A DNA stretch of 64,000 bases from Collinsella aerofaciens (GCF_015548375.1 NZ_JADMWW010000004.1:62001-126000), one strand, 5' to 3'. Numbered from the stretch's first letter, positions 9,404 to 18,239 are shown. Notes: generated by a model from the letters alone, not told the origin. Program-made: numbers and translations.

Positions 9404-9432
9404 CGCACACGGCAGACGTCCGCCCAAACAAA

Positions 9433-9460
9433 ACGTGCCGCCCCAACCGGGGCGGCACGC
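9433..9460 (+). terminator. Terminator-like hairpin after the histidine kinase
   Basis: CGTGCCGCCCC pairs with GGGGCGGCACG with a tight AACC loop. Only a short TTTT follows at a distance, so termination strength is uncertain. Confidence 0.65.
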
Positions 9461-9500
9461 CATCTTTTATCAGCCAACTCGCTGAAGTACGGTGACGAAG

Positions 9501-9592
9501 GCGCAAGGCCGGGAGGGGTTATCTAAGCCGACATCCCGCAGCCGCGAAGCGGCGAGGACGTCGGCGTGATAACCCCGCAGGCCTTGCGCCGG
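9501..9592. repeat. 92-bp imperfect palindrome
   Basis: The arms start GGCGCAAGGCC...GGGGTTAT and end ATAACCCC...GGCCTTGCGCC. An inner pair, GCCGACATCC and GGACGTCGGC, surrounds GCCGCGAAGCGGC. It lies between convergent genes and resembles a mobile palindromic repeat more than a simple terminator. Confidence 0.65.
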
Positions 9593-9603
9593 CGGGAAGG
9601 AAC

Positions 9604-10041
9604 CTACTTCACGACCAAAATGTCGCAGTCCGTATTGCGCAGCAGGAACGTCGAAATCGAGCCCAGAAGCGCGTACTTAATTGAGGACAGGCCGCGGGCG
9701 CCGCAGAGCACCAGATCGGGCTTGACCACGTCGAGCATCTCATCCTTGAGCGTCTCACGAATGCGGCCGGTGCGAATCATGACCTCGACCTCGGGAATGT
9801 CGGGATTGGCCTTGGCCTCCTCGAGTTGCTTGGCGATGGAGTTGTTAAAGGCCTCCTCCAAGCCGTTGACCAGGTCGACCGGATAGGAACCGGCGCTCTC
9901 GAGCGCGGTGGAGTCGATAACGTGGCCGATGATCAGCTTAGCGCCGTTGTTCGCGGCGACCTTGATGGCGCGTGCGAGCACAAAATCCTGCTGCTCAGTA
10001 CCGTCGAGTGAAACAAATACCTTGGTATAGCCCTCGTTCAT
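9604..10041 (-). CDS. Universal stress protein (UspA family)
   Basis: A 145-residue single-domain protein. It opens with KVFVSLDGTEQQDFVLARAI, as usual for the family. The ATP-binding motif G-x2-G-x9-G(S/T) is seen as GARGLSSIKYALLGSIS near residues 117-133, and the end TDCDILVVK is the typical last strand. ATP-binding Usp proteins act in stress and stationary-phase adaptation; the exact role is unknown. A strong AAGGAGG precedes ATG 10041 on the minus strand. The gene is convergent with the histidine kinase and divergent from uppP. Confidence 0.92.
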   Translation of the reverse strand: MNEGYTKVFVSLDGTEQQDFVLARAIKVAANNGAKLIIGHVIDSTALESAGSYPVDLVNGLEEAFNNSIAKQLEEAKANPDIPEVEVMIRTGRIRETLKDEMLDVVKPDLVLCGARGLSSIKYALLGSISTFLLRNTDCDILVVK

Positions 10042-10159
10042 GGTTTCCTCCTTGGTCTATCGCACGGGCGCGGGGCTCGTGCGTCGGGCGGGCGCGGGCG
10101 CGTTGGCCGCCGGACACTTTATCTTGTTGCAGTTATACCCAAGGATTTCGGTTTGACCG

Positions 10160-10189
10160 CTCGCAATTCTGTGAACGGGCGAGTTTTTT
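10160..10189 (+). terminator. Short terminator-like hairpin in the uppP leader
   Basis: CTCGC pairs with GCGAG and is followed directly by TTTTTT at 10184-10189. It points toward uppP and no gene on that strand ends before it, so it may be an attenuator. The stem is only 5-6 pairs. Confidence 0.4.
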
Positions 10190-10289
10190 GGTAAGGGTAG
10201 GCGCAGGCGCGCCGCCAACGGTTGATAATGGGACATCGCCCGCACCGTCCGCAGAACAATATCGGCGGGTGTCTAACGAGGGGGTCCCT

Positions 10290-11270
10290 TTGGATATCAT
10301 CGAGCTTCTAAAATCTGCCTTCATGGGCCTGGTCGAGGGCGTCACCGAATGGCTGCCTGTTTCGTCGACCGGTCACATGATCTTGGTGGACGAGTTCGTC
10401 AAGATGAACGTGAGCGAGACGTTCTGGAATATGTTCCTGGTCGTGATTCAGCTTGGCGCCATTTTGGCCGTCTGCGTCCTGTTCTTCTACGACCTTAACC
10501 CGTTCTCGCCCAGCAAGGGCAAGGAGGGCCGTCGCGACACCTGGGTGCTGTGGGGCAAGATTGTGCTCGGCTGCATTCCCGCCGCGGCGATCGGCCTGCC
10601 GCTCAACGACTGGATGGAGGAGCATTTCTACAATGCTCCCGTCGTGGCGCTGGCGCTCATTGTGTACGGCGTACTGTTTATCGTGATTGAGAACTGGCGC
10701 GCGAGCAAGCGCGACCAGGCCGCTCTTGCCGGTTCGTTTGGTTCTCGTGCTGTGGTGTCGGGTGGACGTCCCGCCGGTGCGCACTTTGCGGCGCCCGCCG
10801 CGGCTACCGCCGAGGATGAGGGCGATGACGATAGCCTGGACTTTGGCTCCATCGCTACGCTCGAGGATCTGAGCTGGAAGACCGCGCTGGGTATCGGTTG
10901 CTTCCAGGTGCTTTCGCTGATTCCGGGCACATCGCGCTCCGGTTCTACCATCATCGGCGGCCTGCTTTTGGGCTGCACGCGTTCGGTGGCGTCCAAGTTT
11001 ACGTTCTTCCTGGCCATCCCTGTCATGTTTGGCGCGAGTGCGCTCAAGCTGGTCAAGTACTTCATCAAGGGCGGCACGTTCGGCGCCAACGAGGTCGCTA
11101 TCCTGGGCGTGGGCTGCGTTGTGGCCTTTGTGGTTTCGCTCATCGCCATCAAGTGGCTCATGGGCTTCGTCCGCCGTCACGACTTTAAGTGCTTCGGTGT
11201 TTACCGCATCATCCTGGGCATCGTAGTGCTCGCATACTTCTTCGTTCTGGAGCCGATGCTCGGCCTCTAG
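10290..11270 (+). CDS. uppP: Undecaprenyl-diphosphatase
   Basis: A 326-residue membrane enzyme that dephosphorylates undecaprenyl pyrophosphate to recycle the lipid carrier for wall synthesis; overexpression gives bacitracin tolerance. The first motif GLVEGVTEWLPVSSTGH and the second LIPGTSRSG are intact. The start is a TTG at 10290 (MDIIELLKSAFMG), eight or so bases after GAGGGGG; the first internal ATG would cut into the first helix. An unusual insertion of about 50 residues, Ala-rich then acidic (AEDEGDDDSLDFG), lies between the two halves near residues 140-190, which makes the protein longer than the usual 260-280. A terminator follows at 11315. Confidence 0.94.
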   Translation: MDIIELLKSAFMGLVEGVTEWLPVSSTGHMILVDEFVKMNVSETFWNMFLVVIQLGAILAVCVLFFYDLNPFSPSKGKEGRRDTWVLWGKIVLGCIPAAAIGLPLNDWMEEHFYNAPVVALALIVYGVLFIVIENWRASKRDQAALAGSFGSRAVVSGGRPAGAHFAAPAAATAEDEGDDDSLDFGSIATLEDLSWKTALGIGCFQVLSLIPGTSRSGSTIIGGLLLGCTRSVASKFTFFLAIPVMFGASALKLVKYFIKGGTFGANEVAILGVGCVVAFVVSLIAIKWLMGFVRRHDFKCFGVYRIILGIVVLAYFFVLEPMLGL

Positions 11271-11314
11271 CTTAGTCGACGCAGCGCGGCGGCCAGGGCG
11301 ACAACTTATCATTC

Positions 11315-11356
11315 AAAGAGGGTGGCATGACCAAAAGGTCTATGCCGCCCTCTTTT
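11315..11356 (+). terminator. Rho-independent terminator of uppP
   Basis: AAAGAGGGTGGCATGACC pairs with GGTCTATGCCGCCCTCTTT around AAAA, and a TTTT run closes it. Confidence 0.85.
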
Positions 11357-11430
11357 CATGCCAATTTGTTCGCCCTGGCCGCCGCTCGCTACCGTTGCCG
11401 TGACATCGGTGGCTCCGTGATTGGTGCATT

Positions 11431-11474
11431 GGGGTCAGGTTACTTTGCACCAGCTTGGTGCAGACAAACCTGAC
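11431..11474. repeat. Palindromic repeat, GGGGTCAGGTTACTTTGCAC family
   Basis: The outer arms GTCAGGTT and AACCTGAC enclose the inner hairpin TGCACC AGCT TGGTGCA. The first 22 bases are identical to 21715-21736, so this is a dispersed repeat. Confidence 0.75.
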
Positions 11475-11626
11475 ACCTTTGCACCAAACCCGCTGGGGCG
11501 GGCCTGACGATCGCGCACGGAGTCGTGGTGTGATTTGCGTCGGTGTCCGCGCGGCTCGGTATACTGGTACGGCTCAAACTATGGCGCTGCCCGCAGGCGC
11601 GCCGTCCGTCAGATGAGGAGTCGCCC

Positions 11627-14527
11627 ATGACCCAGCCCCTGCCCTGGGAAAAGAACACTGCCGCACCCGTGCCATCCGCGCCGGAACCCGTGCCGCTCGA
11701 TGCGTACACCGCCCCCGCCGCGCCGGAACCCGAGCTCGTTCCGCTCGACATCTACGACGCCCCGGCTCCGGCGCCCAAGCCCGCCAAGCCGCTCGTCGAT
11801 ATCGATAGCCTGAACCCCGCCCAGCGCGAGGCGGTCCTGACCACCGAGGGCCCGCTGCTGGTCCTTGCCGGTGCTGGCTCGGGCAAGACCCGCGTTCTGA
11901 CCTTCCGCATCGCGCATATGCTTGGCGACCTGGGCGTTAAGCCCTGGCAGGTCCTAGCCATCACGTTTACCAACAAGGCCGCGGCCGAGATGCGCGAGCG
12001 TCTGGCGGCGCTCATTCCCAGCGGTACCCGCGGCATGTGGGTGTGCACCTTCCACGCTATGTGCGTGCGCATGCTGCGCGAGGACGCCGACCTGCTGGGA
12101 TACACCGGGCAGTTCACCATCTACGATGACGATGACTCAAAGCGCATGGTGCGCGACATTATGCAGGCGCTCGGCATAGAGCAAAAGCAGTTCCCCATCA
12201 ACATGATCCGCAGCAAGATCAGCTCGGCCAAAAACGCCATGATCGGCCCCGAGGACATGCTCAAATCCGCCGACAGCCCCAACGACAAAAAGGCCGCGCA
12301 GGTCTACCTAGAGCTGGAACGCCGCCTGCGTGCCGCCAACGCGATGGACTTCGACGACCTGCTCGTGCGCACGCTCGAGCTGCTGCGCACCCGCCCCGAG
12401 GTGCTCGACAAGTACCAAGAGCGCTTCCGCTACATTAGCGTCGACGAGTATCAGGACACCAACCACGTCCAGTACGAGATCGCCAACCTGCTGGCCGCCA
12501 AGTACCAAAACCTCATGGTCGTGGGCGACGACGATCAGTCCATTTATAGCTGGCGTGGCGCCGACATCACCAATATCCTGGACTTTGAGAAGGACTTTAA
12601 AGACTGCAAGACCGTCAAGCTGGAGCAGAACTATCGCTCTACGGGCCATATCCTGAGCGCCGCCAACGCCGTGGTGCGTCACAACTCGCAGCGCAAGGAC
12701 AAGCGCCTGTTTACGGCCGAGGGCGATGGCGAGAAGATCCAGGCCTTCCAGGCGAGCGATGAGCGCGACGAGGGCCGCTGGATTGCTGGCGAGATCGAGA
12801 AGCTGCACGCCAAGGGCACGAGTTACGACGACATCGCCGTGTTCTACCGCACCAACGCCCAGTCGCGCATTCTCGAAGATATGTTCCTGCGCGCGGGCGT
12901 GCCCTACAAGATCGTGGGCGGCACGCGATTCTTCGACCGTGCCGAGATCCGCGACGTTATGGCATATCTCAAGATGATCGTGAACCCGGCCGACGAGATG
13001 AGCGTCAAGCGCGTCATCAATACGCCGCGCCGCGGTATCGGCTCCACCTCGATCCAAAAGATTGAGCAGCTGGCGCGCGACAACCGTTGCTCGTTCTTCC
13101 AGGCCTGTGAGATCGCGTGCGCCGAGACCGGCATGTTTAGCGCCAAGGTCCGCAATGGCCTGTCGGGCTTTGTGTCGCTGGTGCGCGAAGGTCGCCGCAT
13201 GGACGGCGAGCTCAAGGACGTTGTCGAGATGATCGTCGATAAAACGGGCCTTCTGCAGGCCTTCCGCGCCGAGGGCACCATGGAGTCCGAGAGCCGCGCC
13301 GAGAACATCCAGGAATTCTTGGGCGTTGCTGCCGAATTTGAAGAGACGCACGAGGATATCGAGGGTACGCTCGAGAGCTTGGAAGAGCTGCGCGCGGCTG
13401 GCGTTGCCGATGTACCGGCCGGCGCCGAGTCCGAGCCCGTCGTGGTGAGCGCGCCTGCGCCCGAACCGGGGCCGTCTGCCCCGGCATCCTCGTTTGAGGC
13501 GCTCGTTGGCGCGCGTGATGCCGCGGGTTCCAATCCGCTCGATAGCCTGGCGGCCCCGGCGCTTTCTCCGCAGGATGCCCTGGCCGCCGCCATCGCGGGC
13601 AACGCGTATGCCGCGCCGACGGAGTTGCCGGCGGGCGCCGTGCATGCCGACGAGATCGAGCGCACCTACGGTCCGCTCACCTGCAAGGCGCTGCCGGCAC
13701 TCATGGAGTGGCTGGCCCTGCGCTCCGACTTGGATTCCCTGGCCGGCGAGACGCATGCCATCACCATGATGACCATCCACTCCGCCAAGGGCCTGGAGTT
13801 CCCCGCGGTGTTCGTGGCCGGCATGGAGGAGGGCATCTTCCCGCACGTGCACGACTTTGGCGGCAGCGATGACCCGGGCAAGCTCGAGGAGGAGCGTCGC
13901 CTGGCCTACGTTGCCATCACGCGTGCCCGTAAGCGACTGTTCTTGACCTATGCGGCCACACGTCGCACCTACGGTTCGACCTCTGCCAACCCGCGCTCGC
14001 GCTTCCTCAACGAGATTCCGTTTGAGGATATCGAGTTTAGCGGTATCGGCTCTGCCGGTTTTGAGGGCACGGGCTGGGAGAAGCGCGGCGACCGTCACGG
14101 CACCTTTGGCTCGGGCATGGGCTCGGACATGTATGGCGGCAAGGTGTTTGGCTCGCATACGCGCTCGACCGGCGGTTCCGGTTCGCGCGGCGGATCGAGC
14201 TTTGACGATTTCTTTGGCGGCAGCAGCTACGGGACCGAGCGCCATCGTGGGGTTTCGCCCGATGCCGGCCGTGTTGCCTCGACCTTTGGCTCGGGCGCGC
14301 CGCGAGCCAAAAAGCCCTCGTCCAAGGTGTCCCCGACGGTGGAGCGCAAGGTCGATCGCGCCAGCGCATCGCAGGACTTTGCCGCGGGCGATACCGTGAG
14401 CCACAAGACCTTTGGCACGGGTACCGTGATCTCGGTCGCTGGAGACATGATCGAGGTCCAATTCGAAAAGACCGGCCAGACCAAAAAGCTAATGAAGGGC
14501 TTTGCACCGATCGTCAAGCTGTCGTAA
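11627..14527 (+). CDS. pcrA: ATP-dependent DNA helicase, UvrD/PcrA type
   Basis: A 966-residue superfamily 1A helicase, acting in DNA repair and plasmid or conflict processing. After a 60-residue Pro/Ala-rich lead come LNPAQREAV (Q motif), Walker A with Lys87 in AGAGSGKT, Walker B VDEYQDTN, GDDDQSIYSWRGAD, LEQNYRS, TIHSAKGLEFPAVFV and VAITRARKRLFL. An Ala/Pro-rich insertion of roughly 100 residues lies near 600-700. A Gly/Ser-rich linker leads to a C-terminal Tudor-like segment (FAAGDTVSHKTFGTGTVISV), the part that contacts RNA polymerase in PcrA. ATG 11627 follows GAGGAG; an ATG at 11543 is less likely. Confidence 0.94.
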   Translation: MTQPLPWEKNTAAPVPSAPEPVPLDAYTAPAAPEPELVPLDIYDAPAPAPKPAKPLVDIDSLNPAQREAVLTTEGPLLVLAGAGSGKTRVLTFRIAHMLGDLGVKPWQVLAITFTNKAAAEMRERLAALIPSGTRGMWVCTFHAMCVRMLREDADLLGYTGQFTIYDDDDSKRMVRDIMQALGIEQKQFPINMIRSKISSAKNAMIGPEDMLKSADSPNDKKAAQVYLELERRLRAANAMDFDDLLVRTLELLRTRPEVLDKYQERFRYISVDEYQDTNHVQYEIANLLAAKYQNLMVVGDDDQSIYSWRGADITNILDFEKDFKDCKTVKLEQNYRSTGHILSAANAVVRHNSQRKDKRLFTAEGDGEKIQAFQASDERDEGRWIAGEIEKLHAKGTSYDDIAVFYRTNAQSRILEDMFLRAGVPYKIVGGTRFFDRAEIRDVMAYLKMIVNPADEMSVKRVINTPRRGIGSTSIQKIEQLARDNRCSFFQACEIACAETGMFSAKVRNGLSGFVSLVREGRRMDGELKDVVEMIVDKTGLLQAFRAEGTMESESRAENIQEFLGVAAEFEETHEDIEGTLESLEELRAAGVADVPAGAESEPVVVSAPAPEPGPSAPASSFEALVGARDAAGSNPLDSLAAPALSPQDALAAAIAGNAYAAPTELPAGAVHADEIERTYGPLTCKALPALMEWLALRSDLDSLAGETHAITMMTIHSAKGLEFPAVFVAGMEEGIFPHVHDFGGSDDPGKLEEERRLAYVAITRARKRLFLTYAATRRTYGSTSANPRSRFLNEIPFEDIEFSGIGSAGFEGTGWEKRGDRHGTFGSGMGSDMYGGKVFGSHTRSTGGSGSRGGSSFDDFFGGSSYGTERHRGVSPDAGRVASTFGSGAPRAKKPSSKVSPTVERKVDRASASQDFAAGDTVSHKTFGTGTVISVAGDMIEVQFEKTGQTKKLMKGFAPIVKLS

Positions 14528-14535
14528 TCCCGGCG

Positions 14536-14663
14536 GACCTGGGCGGGCGTATGGGGCAACATCGCCTGCTCGGGCAGTCCTGCGCAAGACGGAGGCCACA
14601 TTAAGTGGCCTCCTTTGCGTGCGGAACTCGCGATCGATGTTGCCCCATACGCCCGCCCAGGTC
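14536..14663. repeat. 128-bp element with perfect 29-bp inverted arms
   Basis: The left arm 14536-14564 (GACCTGGGCGGGCGTATGGG, then GCAACATCG) is the exact reverse complement of 14635-14663. A second hairpin sits inside. It resembles a REPIN or MITE-like element that may double as the pcrA terminator. Confidence 0.75.
14591..14613 (+). terminator. Inner hairpin, probable terminator of pcrA
   Basis: GGAGGCCAC pairs with GTGGCCTCC with a short loop and is followed by TTT. Confidence 0.6.
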
Positions 14664-14749
14664 CTTGGGTAACGTTGCTTGCGAACGTTGCTTTGCTCGT
14701 TCGCTTTTTGATCTGGAGAGCCGGGTGGGCTGATAAATAGATACGAGTA

Positions 14750-14781
14750 GGGGCTCTCCCGTACATGGACGGGGGAGCCCC
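14750..14781. terminator. Terminator-like hairpin between pcrA and manA
   Basis: GGGGCTCTCCCGT pairs with ACGGGGGAGCCCC around ACATGG. It lies between convergent genes and could serve manA; the U-run is weak on both strands. Confidence 0.6.
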
Positions 14782-14808
14782 TTGTTGTGTTTGGGTTGTT
14801 GTTGCGAT

Positions 14809-15741
14809 CTAGAGGTGGCTGATAATCAGTTCCATATTGCCCTCGAGCTCGATCTTGTCCACGGTGCTCGGAGCTAGCAGGTGGCTTCCCTTGTGGACGG
14901 GGTCGCCGCAGACGGTGCCTTCGCCGTCGATGACCGACAGGCACATGAAGGGCCAGCGCTGGTCGATGGTTTTGCTGCCGTCGACGCGCACGCGATCGAC
15001 GGTGTAGCAGGGGTTGGACTCGAGCTCGGTCACGCCGTCCACCTCGGGCGCGGTCACCGTGCCGTCGGTCGGAGCCTGAGCATCAAAGTCGATGCAGTCG
15101 AGGCTCTGCTCAATGTGCAGTGGGCGCAGCTTGCCGTCGGTGCCGGGACGGTCGTAGTCGTACAGGCGATACGTCACGTCGCTCGACTGCTGCGTCTCCA
15201 AAATGAGCGTGCCGGTCTTGATGGCGTGCACGGTACCGGAATCAATCTGGAAAAAGTCGCCCTTGTGGATCGGCAGTACGTTGAGCATGTCGTCCCAGCG
15301 GCCGTCCTCGATCATCTGCGCGGCCTCGGCGCGGTCGTGCGCGCGCTGGCCGACAATGATCGTGGCACCGGGCTCGCAGTCCAGCACATACCAGCACTCG
15401 GTTTTGCCCAGGCTGCCGTTCTCGTGCTCGGCAGCGTACTCGTCGTTGGGATGAATCTGGATCGAAAGGTCGTCCTTGGCGTCCAGAATCTTAATGAGCA
15501 GCGGGAACTCCTTGCCCTCGCAGTTGCCAAAGAGCTCGCGATGCTCGGCCCACAGCCACGACAGCGTGTGGCCGGCATACGGGCCCTCCGCAATCTGGCA
15601 GTCGCCGTTGGGGTGGGCCGAGATGGCCCAGCACTCACCGATGGGGCCATCGGGAATGTCGTAGCCAAATACGGTTTCGAGCTGGCGGCCGCCCCAGATC
15701 TTCTCGTGGAAGATCGGCGTCAGCTTAATCAAATCGGACAT
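14809..15741 (-). CDS. manA: Mannose-6-phosphate isomerase, class I
   Basis: A 310-residue cupin enzyme interconverting mannose 6-phosphate and fructose 6-phosphate. It opens with KLTPIFHEKIWGGRQL, typical of short type I isomerases. The zinc ligands appear in LSIQIHPNDEYA (Gln and His), KTECWYVLD (Glu) and the later GTVHAI (His). The length matches the Bacillus-type short form. Start ATG 15741 has GGGGG at a suitable distance; ATG 15747 would place the Shine-Dalgarno too close. It lies 74 bases downstream of a GntR gene on the same strand and could share its transcript. Confidence 0.94.
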   Translation of the reverse strand: MSDLIKLTPIFHEKIWGGRQLETVFGYDIPDGPIGECWAISAHPNGDCQIAEGPYAGHTLSWLWAEHRELFGNCEGKEFPLLIKILDAKDDLSIQIHPNDEYAAEHENGSLGKTECWYVLDCEPGATIIVGQRAHDRAEAAQMIEDGRWDDMLNVLPIHKGDFFQIDSGTVHAIKTGTLILETQQSSDVTYRLYDYDRPGTDGKLRPLHIEQSLDCIDFDAQAPTDGTVTAPEVDGVTELESNPCYTVDRVRVDGSKTIDQRWPFMCLSVIDGEGTVCGDPVHKGSHLLAPSTVDKIELEGNMELIISHL

Positions 15742-15815
15742 GTTCATACCCCCATTGTGTTGCGCGGGCGCTGCGTAAAACTGTTCAAAGCGAGCGCCCG
15801 GATGACTACAAAAAC

Positions 15816-16535
15816 CTATGCCAACGTTACGTTGTGCAACTCAAAGCGGTCGCCAACGTTGCGCGAGACCGAATACTCAAAGGCCGCGCCGCTGTCCAAA
15901 AAGCCAATCTGGGTGAGCTCGAGCAGGGGAGAGCCAGGCTTGGTGTCCAAGCGCTCGGCTTCTTCCTCGGTTGCTGCCACGGCGCGAATGGTACGGTGGA
16001 AGCTCGAAATCTTCAGCCCACATTGCTCGCGGATGAAGTGGTAGACCGATCCGTACAGGTCCTTCTTTTTAAGGCCTGGAATCAGCTCGAGGGGCATGTA
16101 GGTGTACTCGATAACGATGGGCTTCTCATCGGCCTGACGCACGCGCACGATGTGATAGGCAAAGTCATCCTCGGCAATTCCCAGCTGGGCTGCGATGTCC
16201 GCTGGTGGATTAACAATCGAGAAATCGTAGACCACCGAGGTCACCTTCTCCCCGCGGTGCTCATACGAAAAGCCCTGGGCACGGTCGTTTTTGCCCTGGA
16301 AAAACGCCTGACCGGGATGTCCCGCCGTGTCCTTAACGTAGGTACCCGATCCGCGTCGGCTGGTAATAAGACCTTCCTCGGTGATTTGCTCGATAGCTCG
16401 TTTGACGGTGATTTTGGAAACGCTATAGAGCTCGCAGAACTCAACGACGGTGGGAAGCTTGTCGCCCGGTTTAAGAGTGCCATCCTCGATACTTCGACGA
16501 ATATCTGCAGCTATCGCCTCGTATTTGGGAATCAT
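15816..16535 (-). CDS. GntR/HutC-family regulator with UTRA domain
   Basis: A 239-residue regulator. The N-terminal winged helix (about 1-70) contains YEAIAADIRRSIEDGTLKPG, LPTVVEFCELYSVSKITVKR and a wing GLITSRRGSGTYV. The C-terminal UTRA effector domain (about 90-235) carries YTYMPLELIPGL and ends SRNVGDRFELHNV. HutC-type proteins bind sugar phosphates. Its divergent position next to the cellobiose/beta-glucoside PTS and GH1 genes suggests it controls them; the operator was not identified. ATG 16535 follows GAAAGGAGG. Confidence 0.92.
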   Translation of the reverse strand: MIPKYEAIAADIRRSIEDGTLKPGDKLPTVVEFCELYSVSKITVKRAIEQITEEGLITSRRGSGTYVKDTAGHPGQAFFQGKNDRAQGFSYEHRGEKVTSVVYDFSIVNPPADIAAQLGIAEDDFAYHIVRVRQADEKPIVIEYTYMPLELIPGLKKKDLYGSVYHFIREQCGLKISSFHRTIRAVAATEEEAERLDTKPGSPLLELTQIGFLDSGAAFEYSVSRNVGDRFELHNVTLA

Positions 16536-16838
16536 TGAACCTCCTTTCCGACATATATCAATACGCAAGTAAGTATAACCCTTAACAAGGCACCCATATA
16601 ACCTTTATCTAAGAAGCTCGAGAAAGAAAAAAGAAAAAGACGCTTTACTTTTAGAATTAGAGCGCTATAGTTTAAGCAACGAACGGAATCTTTCCGCAGA
16701 ACAGGATCGACCGTTTGGGGACGGTTTTGTTTTGGCGGGTTGGATATCGGTATGACCGGTGCGCGCCCGCGCCGGATAACCTGCCAAAGCAAACCCGTCT
16801 CCAACCGGAAGCTCTAGAACACGAAAGCGAGGACTTTG
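16536..16838. other. Divergent promoter region of the beta-glucoside cluster
   Basis: About 300 bases, AT-rich near the regulator. A candidate promoter for the right-hand genes is TTTACT (16644-16649), 16 bases, TATAGT (16666-16671). The rest is mostly a palindromic repeat at 16714-16805. No clear GntR palindrome was found. Confidence 0.45.
16714..16805. repeat. Palindromic repeat, TTTTGTTTTGGC / GCCAAAGCAAAC family
   Basis: The arm GGGGACGGTTTTGTTTTGGC and the arm CCTGCCAAAGCAAACCCGTC (extended to CTCCAAC) are imperfect reverse complements around a 37-base centre. A related hairpin lies at 20656-20697. Confidence 0.65.
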
Positions 16839-18239
16839 ATGGCACAGTATCAGCTGCCCAACGACTTCTTCTTTGGCGCTGCTATGTCCGGCCCGCAGAC
16901 TGAGGGTCAGTGGAACCAGGGCGGCAAGCTCGAGAACCTGTGGGACACCTGGTCCATCCAGGATCTGGGCTCGTTCTACAACTGCGTTGGCTCTTACGCC
17001 GGCAATGACTTTATGGCCAAGTACCAGGAAGACCTTCGCATTTTGAAGGACTTGGGCCTGGATACCTATCGCACTTCCATCCAGTGGAGCCGTCTGCTCG
17101 ATGCCGACGGCAACCTCAACGAGGAAGGCGCCGCGTGGTATCACGAGTTGTTCCGCGCCTCTCGCGAAGCCGGCCTGGAGCCGTTTGTCAACTTGTACCA
17201 CTTTGACATGCCCACCTACCTTTTTAACCGTGGCGGCTGGGAGAGCCGTGAGGTTGTCGAGGCTTACGCACATTACGCCGACGTCGCCTTCCACGAGTTT
17301 GGCCAGGAGATCAAGTACTGGTTCACCTTTAACGAGCCCATCGTCGAGCCCGAGCAGCGCTATCAGGAGGGCGTGTGGTTCCCGCAGCTCCACGACTTTA
17401 GCCGCGCTCGCACCGTGCAGTATCACATCTCGCTGGCACATGCGCTGGCCGTGGCCAACTACCGTCGCGCCTATGACGAGGGCGCCGTTCGCAGCGATGC
17501 CAAGATCGGCATGATCAACTGCTTTACCCCGGTCTACACCAAGGAGAACCCCAGCGAGGCGGACCTCGAGGCCGTGCGTATGACCAGCGGCATCAACAAC
17601 CGCTGGTGGCTCGACCTCATTACCAAGGGCGAGCTTCCCGCCGACGTGCTCGACAGCCTGGTCGAGGGCGGCGTTAAGCTTCCGTTCCGTGCCGGCGACC
17701 AAGAGATTCTTAAGCAGGGTGTTGTCGACTGGCTCGGTTGCAACTACTACCACCCCACGCGCGTTCAGGCGCCGGCGAGCAAGATCGACCAGTACGGTCT
17801 GCCGCACTTTGCCGACGAGTACGTGTGGCCCGACGCCGTTATGAACGAGAGCCGCGGCTGGGAGATCTACCCGCAGGGCCTCTACGACTTTGGCATGGAC
17901 TGCGCTAAGAACTACCCCGATCTTGAGTGGTTCGTTTCCGAGAACGGCATCGGCATCATGGACGAATACAAGAACCGAGACGCCGAAGGAACCATCCAGG
18001 ATGACTACCGCGTCGACTTTGTACGCCAGCACCTGGAGTGGGTTGCCAAGGCAATTGCCGAGGGCGCCAAGTGCCGTGGATACCATTATTGGGCCGTCAT
18101 CGATAACTGGTCTTGGGCGAATGCCTTTAAGAACCGTTACGGTTTTGTCGAGGTCGACCTTATGGACGGCTACAAGCGCCGCCTTAAGAAGTCGGCAGCT
18201 TGGCTCAAGCAGGTCGCCACGACTCACGTGGTTGATTAG
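16839..18239 (+). CDS. Glycoside hydrolase family 1, probable 6-phospho-beta-glucosidase
   Basis: A 466-residue TIM-barrel enzyme. The acid/base Glu166 sits in WFTFNEP and the nucleophile Glu368 in VSENGIG, both intact. It starts QLPNDFFFGAAMSGPQTEG, the usual GH1 opening. It would split beta-glucoside 6-phosphates such as cellobiose 6-phosphate delivered by the PTS genes just downstream; phospho-specificity is inferred from context. ATG 16839 follows GCGAGGA. It is first in the order GH1, IIC, IIB, IIA, sugar kinase. Confidence 0.93.
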   Translation: MAQYQLPNDFFFGAAMSGPQTEGQWNQGGKLENLWDTWSIQDLGSFYNCVGSYAGNDFMAKYQEDLRILKDLGLDTYRTSIQWSRLLDADGNLNEEGAAWYHELFRASREAGLEPFVNLYHFDMPTYLFNRGGWESREVVEAYAHYADVAFHEFGQEIKYWFTFNEPIVEPEQRYQEGVWFPQLHDFSRARTVQYHISLAHALAVANYRRAYDEGAVRSDAKIGMINCFTPVYTKENPSEADLEAVRMTSGINNRWWLDLITKGELPADVLDSLVEGGVKLPFRAGDQEILKQGVVDWLGCNYYHPTRVQAPASKIDQYGLPHFADEYVWPDAVMNESRGWEIYPQGLYDFGMDCAKNYPDLEWFVSENGIGIMDEYKNRDAEGTIQDDYRVDFVRQHLEWVAKAIAEGAKCRGYHYWAVIDNWSWANAFKNRYGFVEVDLMDGYKRRLKKSAAWLKQVATTHVVD

